NCBI RefSeq assembly: GCF_026213295.1
Contig: NC_079420.1
Coordinates: 4,169,268 to 4,233,267, forward strand
Origin: Gadus chalcogrammus
Lineage: Eukaryota; Chordata; Actinopteri; Gadiformes; Gadidae
Direction: 5' to 3'
DNA: 64,000 nt
Below the pieces are notes generated by a model. The model was not told where the DNA came from, searched no databases, and saw only the letters and a list, made by a program, of their open reading frames with translations. Shown here piece after piece: positions 57,780 through 64,000 of this stretch. The first letter of the stretch is position 1. Every line of letters begins with the position of its first letter. The translations under genes were made by a program, and so were the position numbers.

Positions 57780-57945
57780 TTGAATTGAAGTCTCAGCTTT
57801 CCTACTTGTGTTTCTCATACTTTTACGTTCTCTTATATTGCACTGTTGGTGGAGCCCAAGACTAGAGAATTTCATTGCCAGCAACTGCTCTGTAGTTGCT
57901 GTGCATATGACAATAAGACCATCTTGAATCCTGAATGCAAAGCTT
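57780..57945. repeat. LINE 3'-end-like fish repeat
   Basis: Contains ATTGCACTGTTGGTGGAGCC and TGTGCATATGACAATAAGAC followed by CTTGAATCCTGAATG, the usual 3' tail of a common teleost LINE. It lies in the sin3a 5' UTR intron. Confidence 0.6.
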
Positions 57946-58204
57946 TAACGTGCATGTTATGCATTTACAGTAGATGGACTTCATTAATAACTGGGGGATT
58001 TGTTGTTGTGTTTTGCAATTGAACAATTGGTATATTATTTGATCCTTCTCAAAGCAAAGCTTTGTTATGAGAACATATGCATGAAAGGAGACTGTATTTG
58101 TGTACTTTTTTATAATATATGTTCTTTTTTATAATATATTGCCAGTGGTGTAATCGAGCATGCTTTACTCTGTGCTGGACATCCTGGTTAGGCGAGGCAC
58201 AATG

Positions 58205-59150
58205 GAAAGCTTAGAAAACAGTGTTTAACACTAACATTATGCATCCCTGCCCATTTTAAGTGGGTATACTCATCATGCCTTCAGTGTGTCTTGAACAACC
58301 ACACATAAAAGGTTGCCCATATTATATTGATATTTTAACGTATTTGTCTAAATGCATCCTTGACTGTAGATGGATTTATCAGTGAAGTTACCAACACAAT
58401 AGATAAAAAACAGTGTTTAACACTAACATTATGCATTCCTGCCCATTTTAAGTGAGTATGCTGACATATTTTTACTGGAACATGTGCATCACGTAGACTA
58501 CAGTACTGTACACAGCCTAACAAACACATTATTGGTTTGTTTGCATTCAGAGACTCTGACCAGCTCTAAGAGCCATCAGGAACCGACAGACCAAGGACGG
58601 CTTTGACAGAAGAGGCGAAGCAGAGGCTATCTGAATAGGTCTGCGACACCATCCTGGCTCACACCAAAGCGAGGTTCTCTTTCACTGGCCACCTTGTGAG
58701 TGCTACCGTAGTACTAGGAAATATGTTTAAGGTACTGCCATTCATTTCCTGCTGATGCTCTGAATGCCACTGTGAAAGCATATCCCACGCTGAACAAGGC
58801 AAAGCTCAAGACAGAACTGTCTCTGATCTATGAGAATCCTGAATCAAGTGTGCAGCTTCAGTGTGCATATGTATGTAGATCTCTGCAAACCTATGGTGGG
58901 ATCATGCCTTCAGTGTGCATATTGTATATAGTTCTCTGCAAACCTATGGTTGCATCATGCCTTCAGTATGCATAATGCATATTGTATGTAGTTCTCTGCA
59001 AACCTATGGTGGCATCATGCTTTCAGTGTGTCTTGAACAACCACACATAAAAGGTTGCACATATTATATTGATATTTTATCGTATTTGTCTAAATGCATA
59101 CTTGACTGTAGATAGATTTATGAGTGAAGTTACCAACACAATAGATTGGC
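58205..59150. repeat. Nested local duplications in the sin3a 5' UTR intron
   Basis: The segment with GTGTCTTGAACAACCACACA through GTGAAGTTACCAACACAATA appears near 58,285-58,403 and again near 59,027-59,145. AACAGTGTTTAACACTAACA appears near 58,217 and 58,410. A unit of about 60 bp containing AGTTCTCTGCAAACCTATGG is repeated in tandem at 58,860-59,030. Confidence 0.85.
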
Positions 59151-59414
59151 CGTAACACACTCACCCCTTTTAGAATCACATTCTCTCTCTCACTCACTAA
59201 CTCACTCTCAAAAACACACAGAGAAAGAGAGAGAATGATAACTTGTGTATAATTCCCAATTATTATTGATGCATTTGCAATTTAATCTTGCTGAATTCGG
59301 CAAATAAATTAAGTTTAAACCTAGTTCCCCGGCTCAATTTGTCTTTGTAAGGAAATGTCCTATTTTGTCTTTATTATTCAGAATGCACCAGAATGTTTCA
59401 TTTGTATGGGAAAA

Positions 59415-59520
59415 TCACAAAAAAGTCTTCGGGGGGAGGATGCCCCCAGACCCCCCTACAGGGGTTTGGTTTACAAACTTTCAGCCCCCCCTAAAATAAA
59501 ATTCACCAGCCGCCACTTTT
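59415..59520. repeat. Interspersed repeat fragment
   Basis: Contains GGAGGATGCCCCCAGACCCC and AAATTCACCAGCCGCCACTT, a phrase order seen in dispersed vertebrate repeats. Family not assigned. Confidence 0.4.
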
Positions 59521-60492
59521 CAAACCTTTGTAGAATCCATACACTGAAGGGAAACATACAATAAAGTTTTTTTCGCACTCCACCGTAGCCAATGAAATGT
59601 ACCGACTACGTCACCGAGGCAAAAAGAAAAAAGAAAACAGGTGTTTTGTAAACGTGGGCATCTGCCATTCACAAATTGCTTCCCAACAAACCACCAACCA
59701 CGGGGGAAATGAATGAATGACGACGATCCAGACAAAGTTGTTATGAAAAAAATAAATAAAAAAAATATGTAGAACCAGCCCTGAAGACGGCTAGTAACAC
59801 AACCGCTCGCCCGACAGACGCTCTCGGTCATGTGCATCGAGGTGTACGGAGCCGTTAAGCCAGGCACTATCACAGCGGTTCAATACCCGTTCTGATAACC
59901 GACCGTGAATCGTTCTCGACAGGTACTTTATAAACGCGTTATGTTGTGATGATTACGATGGCCAACTTGTTGGCTTCAGTGACCGTCCCCCTTTCGCTAC
60001 GCGGCCTAGCAACGCAAGCACCGACCTCGAGTTCTCCACGCACCCGCCATTTAGAGCATGGCGCCGGTGCACAGAGCGCCGGGGTGCAGCTGTGCACCGA
60101 GGTCCTCTTTTATCGGGATCACAACTACGTCTTAGCATTGCTCGTCTGGCTGAGAAAATAACACAGCGATCCACTCGCAGACTACTTGGTCGCCTCGGAG
60201 CAGGTTGTACCGCCGAGGGTTAGAAGCTCGCTAATGTAAACAACACGAGACTCCGGACACAATCCGGGCTACGAGCAAGGCACATGCGGCTAACCGTTAG
60301 CGATACGGTGGGCTGTCCAGCATATTCACAGCTGGGGCAACACGTACAAGGCGCGTTTATAAACAACGCCATAGCATGGCTACGACTATGGTGGAGGGGT
60401 GAATGCCTCACTTCTTTGCCATTGCATTTTTAAAATCGTGGTATCGTTAGTTAGCCAAGTTAGCACGTTGAATGAATTTGACTGGAACTCAC

Positions 60493-60560
60493 CACTCTCC
60501 TGAATAGCCAGCTGAAGTTGTTGGACGATTCCGTAACGTTCACTTACTGATGGGAAACCA
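60493..60560 (-). other. Probable non-coding first exon of sin3a
   Basis: Read on the minus strand, GGAGAGTG is followed by the donor GTGAGTTC (exon end 60493). A second strong donor GTAAGTG gives an alternative end at 60548. The coding exon has its acceptor at 57744-57746 with 31 nt of 5' UTR before the ATG at 57712. This implies an intron of 2.7-2.8 kb. No transcript evidence. Confidence 0.5.
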
Positions 60561-60639
60561 TCAAAGGGGACGCCGGAGGAGTACGCGAGCGTGATTTATG
60601 AGAAGTAAAATATTAACAGTTGATATTAACAATCTTGGA

Positions 60640-60830
60640 AGTGCTAAATTAAAATTCACCCCGAGAGGACAACAATCTCCGTTCGGTTGGCTCCTTGTGA
60701 AAGGCGTGGTCTCCGCAATTAACCCCGCCCCTTCTCTAATAGCATTGGCCATAGCTTCGGTTACACCCCGCCCACTCTACGATGTCATTGGTCGGTACCT
60801 TAGATGAGCCGCAAGAAGGAGGTTCGGATA
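60640..60830. promoter_or_regulatory. sin3a promoter with GC boxes and inverted CCAAT boxes
   Basis: GC boxes occur at about 60,723-60,731 (CCCCGCCCC) and 60,764-60,774 (ACCCCGCCCAC). ATTGG (inverted CCAAT) lies within GCATTGGCC near 60,743 and TCATTGGTCGG near 60,786. No TATA box is evident. This is typical of a housekeeping promoter and could fire in both directions. Confidence 0.5.
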
Positions 60831-62614
60831 CATCGGATTGTAGTCTTGAACTGTCAATCAGCAATTTATGCAGCGCTGCTATCACGCCCATTTCGACTTG
60901 AAGCGCGATAACGCCAGGATTACTTTATTCGGGGTCTAGTTTATATTTTGCAGCACAATGAAGTGTTGTGTTCCATTTAAGTATCCACCATATCAATATA
61001 ACAAATATATGTACTACTGCGTAGCAAATACGTAGGGCAGGTGTCCCCCCCGCCCCCAACACACACACAAACACACTTGTGCGTCCTCAGAACGATGCAC
61101 ACATACCTTCATTTTGCTAGAGAAATAAAAGTAGGTAGTGTTGTTGCCTATGTTTTTGTATGGCACATCGCCACAAATACACGAGTTAACTACTTCTTTC
61201 TTGCAAAAAAATAACACTACTTCCGCGAGTCGGTGTACACGTGATATTGTAGGAGGGATTTATGTCCGCCTTTGCTTTCTTCGTCCCCCATTTCTGTACA
61301 CAACAGCCAATAGGCACATAGACGTCTCGATACAAAGCCACCAAAGGTTGTACTTCCAAAATAAAGCATCGCCCACGAGAGGCGGAGTTGAAACACTAGC
61401 CCGGGATTCCTTCTTCATCCGGGCAGACACATTCACATTCAACGGCGATCATTGCCCAGCACTATTTCCAAATTATTACGTTCTTATCACGTATGTCGCT
61501 TAAACGTTGGCTGCAATCGCATGCATCCGACCGGACCGTCTGGTCGACGCTCAATCCCTCCATTTGAAGAGGACATTTAAACGATGTGGGTGCCTCACGA
61601 GTATAGTGCATTAAGTGTTCAAAACAAATATGTTCGAGTCCAACGCAAAAAAAGGACACGCAATGCGGGGAGTGGAGAGAACATAACACTGGACTCAAAC
61701 ACGACTCGGGAGCCATTCGCCCCTGTGCCGTTAGGTCGTGTGTGTGTGTGGTCACGTATCGTTGACACAAATGATAGCGAAACAAAGGCGGATCCGTTGC
61801 GTAGAAGCGCTACACCGGGTTATTACGCCCTTCGTTAACCCATTTGGACACGGCCAAGTGGCCTGGGCGTTCAGGATCGCATCTCCCCTAGGCAGCGCGG
61901 GCTCGATCCGGTTCGTCCTTTCTAAACAATGCCAAAGTCAAACGCAACGGGTTTGAAATTGTTTTTTAGAAATGGTGATTTTAATTTGATCGCGAAATTC
62001 GAAGGGTCCCGGTGCGCAGCTGTTGTTCCTGCTTTTAGGGGAAAGCACGGGTGGGCATTACAAATCCTATTCTTTGTTTACTTCAACATTGGGAGTAAAA
62101 TGTCTAACCTGTCTCACAACAACTCCCTCCCCCTACCGCTCCGTTTGCCAACCAGCGATATGCACACTGCAGGCGAAGGCTTCGACTTCTACACATGAGG
62201 ATTTCCCCCAACATTGGTGTTAAATGTCGTGTCTAGATTGTTCAAACAATCCAATTCCCCGTCTTGATTCGACTGTTAAACACGCTATGCTTAAGCGATC
62301 ATTGCCACTGAACGCATTTTTAAATTCGTTCTGGTGGACACCAAACGCTACACTGGATAACCTTTTCCTATCGAAACGAAGGCAATTTGCGGTGAATGAT
62401 AATTACTATTTATTTAGTTTTGTTTAAACAGCTGTTACATACCCAGGAAAAGACTTCTTACTCCGGATTCGTGTTTGTAACAAAATAGTTGGAGACGCCC
62501 CCTCCGCTGGCATTGGCACGTACTACAAAATACGTCATTTGGTTTTGAATATCGCCCGCTAAAACGGGACTAGCGTCAGGACATTGTTCAATGATTCTCT
62601 TCATAAATATACTT
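60831..62614. other. Unassigned region right of the sin3a promoter
   Basis: Moderately CpG-containing DNA with short open frames only. An ETS-like ACTTCCG lies near 61,218 and a CRE-like TACGTCAT near 62,531. It could be another promoter, but I recognise no coding exon. Confidence 0.35.

Positions 62615-64000
<1,386 letters not shown>

Overview
This is vertebrate nuclear DNA, almost certainly from a ray-finned (teleost) fish. All recognisable genes are split by GT-AG introns. The proteins are close to mammalian orthologues in sequence and length, introns are short (often 100-1,500 bp), and several interspersed repeats look like common teleost families. Dinucleotide (AC/GT) tracts are exceptionally dense and long, many over 120 bp. 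That would suit a codfish-like (gadiform) genome, but this is an inference from repeat style and not an identification.

Layout from left to right. (1) 333-6503, minus strand: the first nine coding exons of ireb2 (iron regulatory protein 2); the rest lies off the left edge. (2) 6504-8026: a divergent promoter region. (3) 8027-9795, plus: slc25a44, a mitochondrial branched-chain amino acid carrier, in three coding exons with a long 3' UTR. (4) 12066-16912, minus: wdr61/skic8, the WD40 subunit of the PAF1 and SKI complexes, ten coding exons, tail-to-tail with slc25a44. (5) 18217-18958, minus: a candidate two-exon gene for an unrecognised protein of about 80 residues. (6) 20593-33889, plus: crabp1, four coding exons over 13 kb with repeat-filled introns. 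(7) 33890-42362: gene-poor DNA that probably includes the sin3a 3' UTR. (8) 42363-57712, minus: sin3a, the Sin3/HDAC corepressor scaffold, twenty coding exons, with a non-coding first exon near 60.5 kb. (9) 60.6-64 kb: a GC-box/CCAAT promoter, then DNA with no recognised gene and a possible 3' UTR of an off-window minus-strand gene.

Ireb2, wdr61, crabp1 and sin3a all have human orthologues on 15q24-25, so this is a conserved vertebrate linkage block. The human SLC25A44 gene lies elsewhere (1q22), so the copy here deserves attention. These are ordinary cellular genes with unrelated roles: iron sensing, amino acid transport, transcription and RNA decay, retinoic acid binding, and chromatin repression. 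They share a neighbourhood, not a pathway.

I found no clearly new biological system. The most unusual points are the unrecognised two-exon gene, the repeated placement of long (UG)n or C-run tracts directly before 3' splice sites in three genes, a duplicated near-perfect hairpin just inside a sin3a intron, and a sin3a intron made almost entirely of a mobile-element-like sequence. All exon joins were worked out by hand from splice signals, reading phase and remembered family sequence. They have not been tested against transcripts.
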